NCBI RefSeq assembly: GCF_001953975.1 | Contig: NZ_MBEJ01000126.1 | Coordinates: 1 to 64,000, forward strand | DNA: 64,000 nt | Source: Mycobacterium sp. NS-7484 | GTDB lineage: Bacteria > Actinomycetota > Actinomycetes > Mycobacteriales > Mycobacteriaceae | Direction: 5' to 3' | Made by a program: the position numbers and the translations under genes | The notes under the pieces: model-generated | What the model saw: only the letters and a program-made list of their open reading frames with translations | What the model was told of the DNA's origin: nothing | The model's database searches: none | Part shown: piece by piece, positions 19,531-31,600 of the stretch | Layout: every line of letters starts with the position of its first letter | Position numbering within the stretch: the stretch's first letter is position 1

Positions 19531-19810
19531 GTGGAATTGTCGCGTAGTCAGTCTCCGGATCAAGATCGGCCCTCCCACTGCCAGTGGGAGCGTCGAGCCA
19601 TACCCCGTGCGCGAGTTGTCGAGACGCATTGGGGCCCAACAGGTATAACGTCATAACCGATGGATCTTCCGACCGGGATACGACCTCCACCGGATAGACG
19701 CGTGCGTATCGCGCGTTGATCGCGCAACACACCGGTGTTGATGCTGAAAATTGCCCGGAAAATCGCCGAGAATCCACACAGCAAATAGCTGACGGGGTAG
19801 CATTTCGGCC
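19531..19810. other. Intergenic region, methyltransferase to GAP-family gene
   Basis: 280 bp without a supported gene, and lower in GC than its surroundings toward 19750. It contains the perfect inverted repeat at 19572-19590 and presumably a promoter for the GAP-family gene, although I cannot place a convincing -10/-35 pair. Confidence 0.5.
19572..19590. repeat. Perfect inverted repeat
   Basis: CTCCCACTGCCAGTGGGAG is a perfect palindrome with 9-bp arms around a single C, 42 bp after the methyltransferase stop and 221 bp before the GAP-family start. It could be a protein-binding operator, or a hairpin (7-bp stem, 5-nt loop) acting as a terminator without a U-tract. Confidence 0.55.
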
Positions 19811-20632
19811 ATGTGGGGGTCGTTGGCCGTACTGGCACTCTTGACGACGATCAATCCTGTGCGCCTCGGACTCATCCTTCTCGTCTTGTCCAGGCCTCGG
19901 CCGATGACGAACCTGCTCGCCTACTGGACCGGCGCCCTCGCGGTGGGGATGGCGACCCTGCTCATCCCGCTGATCATCCTGCACGCCGCGCCGTCGTCGG
20001 CCTCGTTCGCCGACAAGTTCGCCGACCCCACGTCGAGTCCGGCCGCCCAACGGAGCACCCTCGGCACGGGTGCCCTCCTGCTGTTGATCGCCGTCGCGAT
20101 CGGCGTGCACGCTCTGGTGCGGTCGCGAACTCCGGAACCCAGTGTCGTCGGCGCGGCCGGGGAATCGGATGGCACGACCAAAACCTCGACGATGCTGATG
20201 GATTCCTCGATCCCGCCGGCGCTCAGGCGCTTCCTGCACCCGGCGCCCGAGGACGGGGCCGAGGGTGCATCGAAGGTACGGCGAGTCCTCGCCAGGGCCC
20301 GCTCGGCATGGCGGGACGGCTCGCCGTGGATATCCTTTTTCATCGGCGTCTGGTTTCTTCCCCCGCTGGACGGAGTTTTCTTCGCCCTCGGCATCGTCAT
20401 CGCCTCGGGAGCGTCCACCGGAGTTCAGGTCATAGCGCTCGTCGCATTCGTCTTCGGCGTACTCACCGTGGAGGAGATCATCCTGGTCAGCAACCTCTTC
20501 GCGCCACAACGCACGCAGGCGGTGTTGCGCAGGGTCCACGACTGGGCGCACGTCCACCGGCGCAAATTCGTCGCCGCCATCCTGACCGTCGTCGGACTTT
20601 CACTGGTCGCCCGCGGCCTGGGTGGCCTCTGA
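19811..20632 (+). CDS. GAP/Sap-family (lipid-addressing) integral membrane protein
   Basis: 273 residues with about six hydrophobic segments: two N-terminal (WGSLAVLALLTTINPVRLGL and the ALAVGMATLLIPLIIL region), one near residues 85-100, two around 175-215 and one at the C-terminus. A polar cytoplasmic stretch separates the halves. The NPVRLG and PPLDG motifs and the layout are those of the SfLAP family, which includes Gap (glycopeptidolipid-addressing protein) and Sap (sulfolipid-1-addressing protein). Those proteins are needed for surface delivery of the lipid made next door. It should therefore take part in export of this lipopeptide together with the MmpL pair. The ATG start has only a weak ribosome-binding site. 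Confidence 0.85.
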   Translation: MWGSLAVLALLTTINPVRLGLILLVLSRPRPMTNLLAYWTGALAVGMATLLIPLIILHAAPSSASFADKFADPTSSPAAQRSTLGTGALLLLIAVAIGVHALVRSRTPEPSVVGAAGESDGTTKTSTMLMDSSIPPALRRFLHPAPEDGAEGASKVRRVLARARSAWRDGSPWISFFIGVWFLPPLDGVFFALGIVIASGASTGVQVIALVAFVFGVLTVEEIILVSNLFAPQRTQAVLRRVHDWAHVHRRKFVAAILTVVGLSLVARGLGGL

Positions 20633-20717
20633 CCAGATTCTGGAGCTGTCCGGTCGACCCGGTCGGTATCATCTTCGCGGCATCAGTAACGAACGTTGTT
20701 CTCCTGGGGCGGATCAC

Positions 20718-22661
20718 ATGTGCGCACACGTCGAACGGATGGAATTTCAAGCGGAGGCCCGGCAGCTGTTGGAGCTGCTGGTGCATTCGGTCTACTCACA
20801 TAAGGACTCATTTCTTCGGGAGCTGATCTCGAACGCATCCGACGCACTGGACAAGTTGCGCCTCGAAACGATGCGCAACAAGGACCTCGACGTCGACGCC
20901 TCGGACCTTCACATCGAGATCGAAGTCGGTCATGACCCACGTACGCTCACGGTCCGCGACAACGGCATCGGCATGACCCACGACGAGGTCGTCGACCTGA
21001 TCGGCACACTGGCCAAGTCCGGGACCGGCGAGCTGCGCCAACGGCTGCGTGAGAGCAAGAAGGCGGCCGATTCCGAGGAATTGATCGGCCAGTTCGGTGT
21101 GGGCTTCTACTCGACGTTCATGGTGGCCGACGAGGTCGAGCTGCTCACCCGCAAGGCCGGCGAAAGCGGTGCCACCCGTTGGGTGTCCAGCGGTGACGGC
21201 ACCTACACGATCGAGTCCGTCGACGACGCCGCGCAGGGCACCTCGGTCCTCCTGCGCCTCAAGCCGGAGGACGTCGAGGACCAGCTACCCGACTACACCG
21301 CCGAGTGGAAGATCCGGGAGCTCGTCAAGAAATACTCGGACTTCATCGCCTGGCCGGTCCGGATGCAGGTCGAGCGCACCACCCCGGCCCCCGAAGAAGG
21401 TGGCGAGCACACCGTCACCGTCGAGACCCAGACGCTCAACTCCGGCAAGGCTTTGTGGGCCAGACCGAAAGACGAGGTCTCCGACGAGGAGTACCGGGAG
21501 TTCTACAAGCACATCGCCCACGCCTGGGACGACCCGCTCGAAATCATCACGATGAAGGGCGAGGGCACCTTCGAATACCAAGCGTTGTTGTTCATTCCCT
21601 CGCACGCTCCATTCGACCTGTTCACCCGGGATGCCAAAACCGGCGTGCAGCTCTACGTCAAACGGGTCTTCATCATGGGCGACTGTGACGAGCTGATCCC
21701 GAGTTACCTGCGTTTCGTCAAGGGCGTGGTCGATGCCCAAGACATGTCGCTCAATGTCTCCCGTGAGATCCTGCAACAAGATCGGCACATCACCGTCATC
21801 CGACGACGACTGACCAAGAAGGTCCTCTCGACGATCGGTGAGCTGCAGACCGCGCGGCCCGACGACTACCGCACGTTCTGGACGCAGTTCGGTGCCGTCC
21901 TCAAAGAAGGCCTGGTGAACGATACCGACAACCAGGACACTCTCCTTCGGATCTCGTCCTTCGCCTCGACCCAGACCGCCGACGACCCGACCACGTTGGC
22001 CGCATACGTCGAGAGGATGAAGGACGGGCAGACGCAGATCTTCTACGCCACCGGGCCGTCGCGTGACCAACTGCTGAAATCGCCGCACCTCGAAGCATTC
22101 AAGGCCCGGGGTTACGAGGTGCTGTTGCTCACCGACCCGGTCGACGAGGTCTGGGTGGGTTCCGTGCGGGAATTCGACGGTAAGCCACTGCAATCGGTGG
22201 CCAAAGGCGAGGTGGACCTCGACTCCGATGACGAGAAGGCGACGAAGGAAGCGCAGCGGGAAGAGCAGGAGCGCGATTTCTCCGATCTGCTCTCCTGGCT
22301 GCAAGAGACCTTGAGCGACCACGTCTCCGAAGTCCGGTTGTCCACCCGGCTGACCGAATCGCCGGCCTGCCTGATCACCCCGAGTTTCGGAATCACTCCG
22401 GCGCTGGCACGCATGTACCGGGCGTCCGGACAAGATGTCCCGATCGGGAAACGGATTCTGGAGATCAATGCCGGGCATCCACTCATCACCGCTGTGCATC
22501 AGGCATACAAGAACCGCGGCGACGATTCCGCAGCCACCGCACAGCTCGGCGAGACAGCCGAATTGCTTTACGGGACAGCACTTCTCTCCGAAGGTGGGGA
22601 ACTCGACGATCCGGCGAAGTTCGCAGCGCTGCTCGCCGACCGGCTGGCCCGCACAGTATGA
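20718..22661 (+). CDS. htpG: Molecular chaperone HtpG (Hsp90 family)
   Basis: 647 residues. The start at 20718 (MCAHVERMEFQAEARQLLEL) aligns with the M. tuberculosis HtpG N-terminus as I remember it; the frame opens at 20622 but the extra residues are not Hsp90-like. The GHKL ATPase motifs are intact: ELISNASDALDKLR, DNGIGM, GTLAKSG and GQFGVGFYS. Middle and dimerisation domains follow (RVFIMGDCDELIPSYLRF, LNVSREILQQDR, RLTESPACLI). HtpG is a cytosolic ATP-dependent folding chaperone. Its position between the GAP-family gene (85 bp upstream, same strand) and the NRPS operon (28 bp, convergent) is notable, because Hsp90 homologues are needed by some NRPS/PKS systems elsewhere. Confidence 0.97.
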   Translation: MCAHVERMEFQAEARQLLELLVHSVYSHKDSFLRELISNASDALDKLRLETMRNKDLDVDASDLHIEIEVGHDPRTLTVRDNGIGMTHDEVVDLIGTLAKSGTGELRQRLRESKKAADSEELIGQFGVGFYSTFMVADEVELLTRKAGESGATRWVSSGDGTYTIESVDDAAQGTSVLLRLKPEDVEDQLPDYTAEWKIRELVKKYSDFIAWPVRMQVERTTPAPEEGGEHTVTVETQTLNSGKALWARPKDEVSDEEYREFYKHIAHAWDDPLEIITMKGEGTFEYQALLFIPSHAPFDLFTRDAKTGVQLYVKRVFIMGDCDELIPSYLRFVKGVVDAQDMSLNVSREILQQDRHITVIRRRLTKKVLSTIGELQTARPDDYRTFWTQFGAVLKEGLVNDTDNQDTLLRISSFASTQTADDPTTLAAYVERMKDGQTQIFYATGPSRDQLLKSPHLEAFKARGYEVLLLTDPVDEVWVGSVREFDGKPLQSVAKGEVDLDSDDEKATKEAQREEQERDFSDLLSWLQETLSDHVSEVRLSTRLTESPACLITPSFGITPALARMYRASGQDVPIGKRILEINAGHPLITAVHQAYKNRGDDSAATAQLGETAELLYGTALLSEGGELDDPAKFAALLADRLARTV

Positions 22662-22689
22662 ACCGACAGCGTTACCCGGACGGCTGCCC

Positions 22690-25600
22690 CTAACCGTTCT
22701 CCAGCGAAAGCTTGAGCAGGTTGCCGTATTGGCGCAGCGACGCGCCGGTGAACATCTCGTAGTGCGTGCAGTCCACCGGATGGGCCGTGATGTTGCCGGT
22801 GACGAACGGTCGCCAGCTCTGCAGGTGAGAGCGGACCGCCGCACGGTTGCGCATTCTCCGCCACCGTGACCGGATTGTCGTACCCGCGTTGTCGCCAGGC
22901 CGCTGACTTGAGGCGGAGAAGATCACGACGTCGCCGTCGAAGACCTCGGGTTCATGGTCGAGCAGTCGCAACTGGTTCGCGGTGAGGCTCTTGACCATGA
23001 ACTCGACCAGCGCCCTGGGCGGCGGGACGAATCCCGAATCCCTGTGTTGCTCGGCCATCTTTTCCACCCGTCGATAGCCAAGTGGCCGCCGATGCGTCGG
23101 GACCTCAATGTGGTTGGAGCCCAACATATATTCAAGTACCAGCCCCTCGGCCAGCGCGTGGTTCTTCGCCACCGTGCGGTAACCGCCGACCCGCAATCCT
23201 CGTGCTTTGTTCAGGTTGAGGGCCGCATCCATGAGGATCAGTCGTTGCACCTCGCAGCCGCGGCGCTGTAGCTCGATGGCCACCTCGTGCGCGACAACTC
23301 CACCGAAGGACCAGCCGAGAAGCTGGTACGGCCCCTCCGGATGGAGGGCTTGCAGCCGGTCGGCATATTGTTCGGCCATGTGCCGGATCGTCACCGGCTC
23401 GGATTCGTCGTCGTGTGGGACCTGGTTGAGGCCAGTGATCGGACCATCAAGGTATTCGCCTAGCGCCCGGTACGACCAGCTCAAGCCGAAACCATCGTGA
23501 ATGCACCACAACGGCACGCCCGCACCATCCTTGAGCACATCGACCGGCACCACTTCCTGCTCGCTGTCGGCTCTCCCCACCTGTCGCGCCAGGCTCCGCA
23601 CCGACGGTGCGTCGAACATGACGCGCACCGCCAGCTGGGTGTCCAGTGCTTTGTTGATCGCGGCGACCGCTCGCATGGCCGACAGCGAATCTCCGCCCAG
23701 ATCGAAGAAGGAATCGTCGATGCTGACGCGGTCCAACCCGAGCACCTCCGCGTAGACGCCGGCCAGGATCTGCTCTGTGGGAGTCCCGGGTGCCTGATAA
23801 ACACCCAGCCGGTACTCCGGCGCGGGTAATGCCCTGGTATCGAGCTTTCCGCTAGACGTCAGCGGCAGCGCATTCACGACCACCACCGCGGCCGGAACCA
23901 GATAGGCGGGCAGACGTTCTGCCAAGTCCGCCCTCAGTCGCTCCGGATCAACCGTGCCGCTGGTTGTTTCCGTGGCGTAGGCAACCAGTCGCTTGTCGCC
24001 CGGTCGATCCTCACGCACGATCACCGCAGCCTGATCCACTCCAGCCATACCGGCCAAAACTGCTTGTATCTCCCCCAACTCAACGCGATACCCACGAATC
24101 TTGACCTGCTCATCAGCCCGACCCAGATACTGCAACTGCCCATCAGCACCCCACCGCACCACATCCCCGGTGCGATACATCCGCGTCCCCGGCCCACCGA
24201 ACGGACACGCCACAAACCGCGATCCCGTCAGATCCGACCGCCCGAGGTACCCACAGGCCACTCCGCGACCTGCCACGTACAACTCGCCCGTCACCCCCGC
24301 AGGCACCGGACGCAACCACTGGTCGAGCACGAACAACGCCGCCGTCGACACCGGAGCACCGATCGGCACCACACCCGACGCGGGCACCAGCGGAGCACTC
24401 ATCGACGCATACACCGTCGCCTCGGTCGGCCCGTAGGCGTTGATCACGACTCGGTCCGGCGCCCACCGATCCACCACGTCGGACGAGCAGGCTTCACCAC
24501 CGAGCAACAACGCAACCGACTCCAAACCTTCCGGGGCGAGCGCCGCCACCGCGGACGGGGTTTGGGTCAACACGTTGACCTGCTGCGCCACCAGGAAGTC
24601 ATGGAATTCTGCCGGCGAGGCGGCCACGTCTTCGGGCACCACGACCAGCCGACCACCGGTGAGGAGCGCAGCCCAGATCTCCCACACGGAGAAATCGAAA
24701 GCGTACGAATGACATTGTGTCCAGACCTGCTTCGCCGGCAGTCCGGTCGGCATCGACGCGGCCAGATGAGCCAGGCTGTGGTGGCTGATCGCGACGCCCT
24801 TGGGTGTACCGGTGGTGCCGGACGTGTAGATCAGATAAGCGATATCCGAAGCCGACGCCGGCGGTACCGCCGTCGTGGGGTAACCGGCGATCTCGGCGCT
24901 GCCGATGTCGATGACCGGCAGGGCGAATCCCGCCAGCCGGCCGGCCGCGGCCGCCGTGGTGATCGCGACCGCCGGCATCGAGTCACCGATCATGAACTGC
25001 ACACGGGCATCGGGCAGGGCCGGGTCGATCGCCAGGTACGCTGCCCCCGTCTTCAGTACCGCCAGCATCGCAATGATCGCCTCGGCACTGCGGCTGAACA
25101 GGAGTGCCACGCACATGCCCGCCCCGACACCTCGGTCGATCAACAGGTGAGCCAACTGATTCGAGGCCTCATCCAACTCTCGGTAGGACATCGAGCCGCC
25201 GGTGAAACTCAGTGCCGTGGTCTCGCGAGAGTGGGCGACCTGATGGGCGAACAGCTCCGGTACCGACTTCGCGGGGACCGACTCGGTCAACGACTTCCAG
25301 TTGCCGACCTCTTCGACGAAGGATTGCTCCGCCCCATCGAGCAGGTCCACCGACGAGACCGCCCGGTCCGGATCGACGATCAGCGCCTGCACGACGCGCC
25401 GCAACCGATCGACGAGTACCCGGATGCCGGCCGCGTCGAACACGTCCGTGCGAAACTCGACCATTCCGCCGATCCCCGCGGGTTCACCCGCCGGGCTGAA
25501 GCGCTCTTCGAGAGAGAAGGCCAAATCCATTCGCGCAGAATGGGTATCAGCCGACAGTGGGCTGATCCGAACATCGTTCAGCAGCGAGACCGAAGCGGAT

Positions 25601-28600
25601 TCCCCACTTTCTTTCACGGCGAAGTTCTGCCAGGCGAACAGTACCTGAATCAACGGATGGTGGGTGAGGCTGCGACTGGGGTTGAGCCGATCCACGAGCA
25701 CCTCGAAGGGTACGTCCTGATGCTCATACGCGGCGAGGCTGCGGGCACGCACCTGTTCGAGCAACGCCGCAACGGTGGGATCACCACTCAGATCTACCCG
25801 CAGCACCAGCGTGTTGACGAAGAAGCCGACCAGATCTTCCAGCGCCGGGTCCCGCCGACCGGCGATCGGGAAGCCCACTGCCACATCGCTGCTCGCGCTC
25901 AGCTTCGACAACAGGATCGCCAAGGCTGCCTGCATCACCATGAAACTGGTGGCGTCATGCAGTCGAGCCAGTTGTGCGATTCCCTGCTGTAACTCCGCAG
26001 GCCAGTCCACTGCCACACTGGCACCTCGATGGTCGGCCACTTGCGGGTAGGGCCGGACGGTCGGCAATTCGAGCCGCTCGGGTAGCCCGGCCAACGCCTT
26101 TTCCCAATACGCCACCTGCGCGGAAATGACGCTGTCGGCGTCGCCCAGATCACCGAGATGTTCACGCTGCCACAGTGTGTAATCCACATACTGAACCGGC
26201 AACGGCTCCCACTCCGGAGCCAGTCCGGCGCAGCGGCAGGCGTAAGCCACCCCCAGATCACGCATCAACGGCCGGATCGATGATCCGTCGGCCGCGATGT
26301 GGTGCACCACCACCGTCAACACATGCTCATCGGCTCCGACGCGCAGAAGCTTTGCGCGCAGCGGAATCTCGGTTTCCAGGTCGAAGCTGTGCCCGACCTC
26401 GGCGCCGACTGTCTCGGTGATCCGCTCGACCGGCCAGTCTTCGGCGTCGACAACCTGCCAGTTGAAGTCCACTCGATCGACGGGCAGCACCACCTGCTGC
26501 GGAACACCGTCGGGTGCAGCGAACACCGTGCGCAAGCTCTCGTGACGACTCACCACATCACGCAGGGCACGCCCCAACGCCTCGGCGTCCAATGTCCCGC
26601 TGATCCGATATGCGGCCGGCATGTTGTACACCGGTGACGGTCCCTGCAACTGGTCCAAGAACCACAGCCGTTGCTGGGCATAGGACAACGGGACCACCGG
26701 CGGCCGCGCATATGCATGTAACGGCGGTCCGTCGTGTTGGGCGGCGTGGAGGCGGATCCATTCGGCCAGTGCGGCGACACTCGGCGCGTCGAACAATGCC
26801 TTGATCGGGATGTCGACCCTCAGCTCGAGCCTGATCCGGGCGATCAACCGGGTGGCAGACAGCGAATGCCCGCCCAGATCGAAGAAGCTGTCGTCGATAC
26901 CGACGCGGCTGATCCCGAGAACCTCACCGAACAAGGACGCCAGCAACCGTTCCCGCTCGTCCCGCGGCGTCCGATAGGCCGTCCCACTGCTGAATTCGGG
27001 CGCCGGGAGCGCACGATGGTCGAGTTTGCCGTTGACCGTCAGCGGCAGGGAGTCCAACACCATGATCGCGGCCGGAACCATGTAGTCAGGCAAGCGGTCA
27101 CCGGCGAAGGCGCGCAATTCGGCCACTCTCTCGATCGCCGCCGGATCGTTGACGTATGCGGCCAGCGATCCGACCGCGCTCTGCGGCAGGTAGACGTCCG
27201 CCAGGGTAGGGGGCGTGCCGGTCTCCACCACTGCGCGGGTGAGGATGACGTCGACGAGGCCGTCGGTCGGTGACCAGGTCACAGCCGTGCGGTAGCCCAG
27301 TTCTCGGCCCAGCCGGTGACACTCGTGTGGCAACACTGCCTCGGCACAAGACCTTGCGCGGCTATGCAATTCACCGACAGTCAACCGGTCCCCCGGTTCC
27401 GCCAGTGCGTGCGCCATCGCCACGTCCGACCAGATTCCGGCGTGGGGTACTCCCGTGACACGCAGCTCGGAGGGCCGTTGTGTCCGTAGATGCCGCTCCA
27501 GTCCTGCCAGGCTGCCGAAACGCTCCCACGGTTCGGACGGCAGGTGGGCGACCGAGTACACCGGTGCCGGCCCCTTGCGCAGCACGACCTCGTAGCGATA
27601 CCGACTCAGCTCGTTGACCGCGCGCATCTCCTTGAGCTGTAACTCGACCGCCGTGACGTCGGGCAGGTGCTCGGGTAGCGCAACGAAAAACTCTGGTGCC
27701 AGCAGCAGTTCCTGCTCTGCGAGCATCTCCCGGCGGACCCTCTCCGCCACCGCGGCACCGTCCTCGTCGCCGCTGCTGTCGGCGCACACCACTCCGGTGG
27801 TGAACGCCCGCAGCAAAGACAAGTGCCGCACGTCGCCGAGGAACAACGCTCCACCTGGCGCCAGGGCCCGCATGGCGATGGCCAGCACGTCCAAGAGGTA
27901 ACCCGCGCTGGGGAAGTACTGGATGACCGAGTTGAGCACCACCACGTCGAAATGTCCGGCCGGAAGGCCGTCTTCCGCATCGGCCGGCTGTACCCGTAAC
28001 CGCACCCGGTCCGCCCATTGCTCACCGCTCACCCCGGCCTGCAGCGTCTGAATCGTCGGTGCGGAAAAGTCAGTGCCCCAATACTCGACACATTCGGGTG
28101 CCACCTGGGTGAGGAGGAGGCCGGAGCCGACGCCGATTTCTAACACCCGTTGCGGCCGCAGATTCAGGATCCGGTTCACCGTATCCGAGCGCCAATCGCG
28201 CATCTCGTCCAGCGGAATGGGATCTCCCGTGTAGCTGCTGTTCCAGCCGCCGAAATCCTCGCCCAGCTCCGTCGGTGCGCCTTCGGTGAAGGATTCACCT
28301 GTATACAAGTCTCCGTATACGCCTTGCCACTGTTCGACCAACGCGATCTCCCGTGCCGGCTCGCGGACCAACATCCTCTCTTTGTCGAGCACGACGTAAC
28401 TCACCAACTGCTTCTCGCCGGTGGTCGAGGCGGACGCGTGGGCGACAGTCACCGCCTGGGCCACCCGCGGCTCGGCGGTCAGCACGGCCGTGATCTCGCC
28501 GAGTTCGATGCGATAGCCGCGAATCTTGACCTGTTCATCGGCGCGGCCGCCGTAGTACAGCTGTCCGTCAGAGCCCCACGACACCAGATCACCGGTTCGG

Positions 28601-31600
28601 TACATCCGGGCTCCCGGAATGCCGAAGGGGCAGGCCACAAAGCGCGATCCGGTCAGACCGGGCCGTCGCACATAGCCGACTCCCACACCTCGTCCGGCCA
28701 CATACAACTCGCCGACCACCCCTTGCGGCACGGGGCGCAGGAACCGATCGAGCACGAACAATGCCGCACCCGGCACCGGCAGACCGATCGGCACTGCCCC
28801 GCTGCCGACCTGCAACGGAGCGCTGACCGTGGCGTACACCGTGGTCTCGGTCGGCCCGCAACCGTTGAGCATCACCCGACCCGGCGCCCACCGATCCACC
28901 ACCTCGCGCGGGCACGCCTCGGCAGCGACGATCAGGGTCGCCGACTCCAGACCGGTCGGGGAAAGCATCCCGACCGCCGACGGGGTCTGGCTCAGCACCG
29001 TCACCTCTTCGGCGATCGCCAATGCGTGTAGTTCCTGTGGTGAGCGTGTCGTCTGTTCGGGCACCACCACCAAGCGGCTGCCATGCAGCAAGGCGCCCCA
29101 GATCTCCCACACCGAGTAGTCGAAGGCCAATGACGAGCATGCCGACCAAACCTGGTGCGGCCCCATCTCCAGGCCCGCAAAGTGACCGTCGAAGAGCCGG
29201 GTCACATTTTGATGCGTGACGGCAACGCCTTTGGGGCGGCCGGTGGTACCGGAGGTGTAGATCACGTACGCCAGGTCTTCGGGGGCAGGGTCGGTCAAAG
29301 CGGTCGACGGCTGCGCATCGATGCGCGGATCGTGGACATCGATGACGGTGAAGGCGCCATCGTCGAGTCGGTCGGCCAGATCAGCGGTCGTGACCGCCGC
29401 GACCGGACGGCAATCGGCCAGCATAAACTGCACCCGCCCCTGCGGGTGAGCCGGATCGATCGGCAGATACGCCGCTCCGGTCTTGAGAATCCCCAGGATC
29501 GACACGATCGCCCGAGCGGACCGGGCCATCAGCAACGCCACATACTGTCCGGGGCCCACGCCATCATCGATCAGCATGTGCGCCAACCGATTCGACGCCT
29601 CATCCAATTCGAGGTATGTCCACGACCGGCCCTCGAACCGGAGTGCCACCGCCTCCGGTGCGCGGTCCACCTGCGCGGCGAACAATGCCGGGATCGACGC
29701 CGTCGCCACCGGCCCGCTCAGTACGTCACGATGGCCGAGGATGTCCAGCCGAGCACACTCGGCAGGATCGACCACGCCCACCGAGGACAGCCGACGCGAG
29801 GGATCCGAGGTCATCACCGTCAACACCCGCTGCAACCGTCCGACCAGCGTTTCGATGGTCACCGCATCGAAGACATCGGTCCGGAATTCCACCGTCCCCC
29901 AGATTCCCGCCGGCGCACCGGACTCCGTCCAATGCTCGCGCAGGAAGAACACGAGATCCATTCGGGCCGAGTGGGTCTGCGCGGCCAGCGGCGCGGCCTG
30001 CACGTCGCCGAGGGCGAGGGCTGCCGACGGGTCACCATCCAGACCGGGGAAGTTCTGCCAGGCAAACATGGTCTGGATCAACGGGTGATGGGTCAGGCTA
30101 CGGGTCGGATTGAGCCGCTCCACCAATACCTCGAACGGCACATCCTGGTTCTCGTACGCGGCCAGGCTGCGGGCCCGTACCTGCTCCAAAAGTTCGGCGA
30201 CGGTCGGATCCCCGGCCAGATCCACTCGCAACACCAACGTGTTGACGAAGAAACCGACCAGTTCGTCCAGCGCCGGATCACGCCGGCCGGCGATCGGGAA
30301 TCCCACGGCCACATCGGTGTTCGCGCTCAGGCGGGACAGCAGCAGCGACAATGCGGCCTGCACCACCATGAAACCGGTCGCGTTGTGCTCGCGTGCCACC
30401 CGCGCCACCTGCTCTTGCAGTGCGGCCGGCCAATCGATGGCAACACTGGAGCCCCGATAATCGGCCACCGGTGGATAGGGCCGATCTGTCGGCAACTCCA
30501 ACAACTCCGGCAACCCGGACAACTCCCGCTCCCAGTAGGCCACCTGGGCAGCGATCGGGCTGTCCGCATCGGTCAGGTCCCCAAGATGATCCCGCTGGCA
30601 CAGGGTGTAGTCCACGTATTGCACCGGCAGCGGTACCCAGTCGGGGGCATGGCCTGCGCTGCGGGCGGCATAGGCCATCCCCAGATCACGTACCAGCGGC
30701 CCGATGGACCAGCCGTCGGCGGCGATATGGTGCACCACCGCAACCAGCACGTGTTCGCCGTCGGCAACCCGGAATACCATGGCCCGCAACGGGATCTCGG
30801 TCGCCAGGTCGAAGTTGTGGCCGACTTCGGCAGTCACCGCCTCGGTCAACCGCGCTACCGGCCAGTCACCGGCGTCGACGATGCGCCAGCCGAAATCAGC
30901 CTGCTCTGCGGGTACCACCACCTGCCGGGGCACCCCTTCGGCTGCCGGGAACAGCGTGCGCAGACTCTCGTGCCGGCCGACCACGTCGGCGAGCGCTGCC
31001 CGCAACGCCGCGGTATCCAGCGCCCCACTGATCCGGTACGCGGTGGGCATGTTGTAGGTGGCGACCTCGCCCTCGATTCGGTTGACGAACCACATCCGGT
31101 TCTGGGCGTAGGACAACGGCACCACGTCGGGTCGTGGCCGCGCCACCAACGCCGGCAACCCGCCCGAGCCGGCGCCGATCCGCGGTGCCAACCCGGCGAC
31201 GGTGGGTGCATCGAACAGGGTGCGTACCGCCAACTCTGCATCCAGGCTGGTATTGATCGCGGCAATCAACCGCATGGCCGACAGGGAATCTCCTCCCAGC
31301 TCGAAGAAGGAGTCGTCGATCCCGACCCGCGGCAGTCCGAGCACCTGTGCATAGATGCCGACCAGAATCTCCTCCACCGCGGTGGTCGGCGCCCGATAGC
31401 GATCAACGTCGGAGTAATCCGGTGCGGGCAATGCCCGTTTGTCCAGCTTGCCGTTCACCGTCAACGGCAACGCCTCCAACACCATCACGGCCGCAGGGAC
31501 CATATAACCTGGCAACCGCTGCACCAGGCGAGTCCGCACGTCATTGAGATCGGCGGTGGCGCTGGTTGTTTCGGTAACATAACCAACCAGTCGCTTGTCA

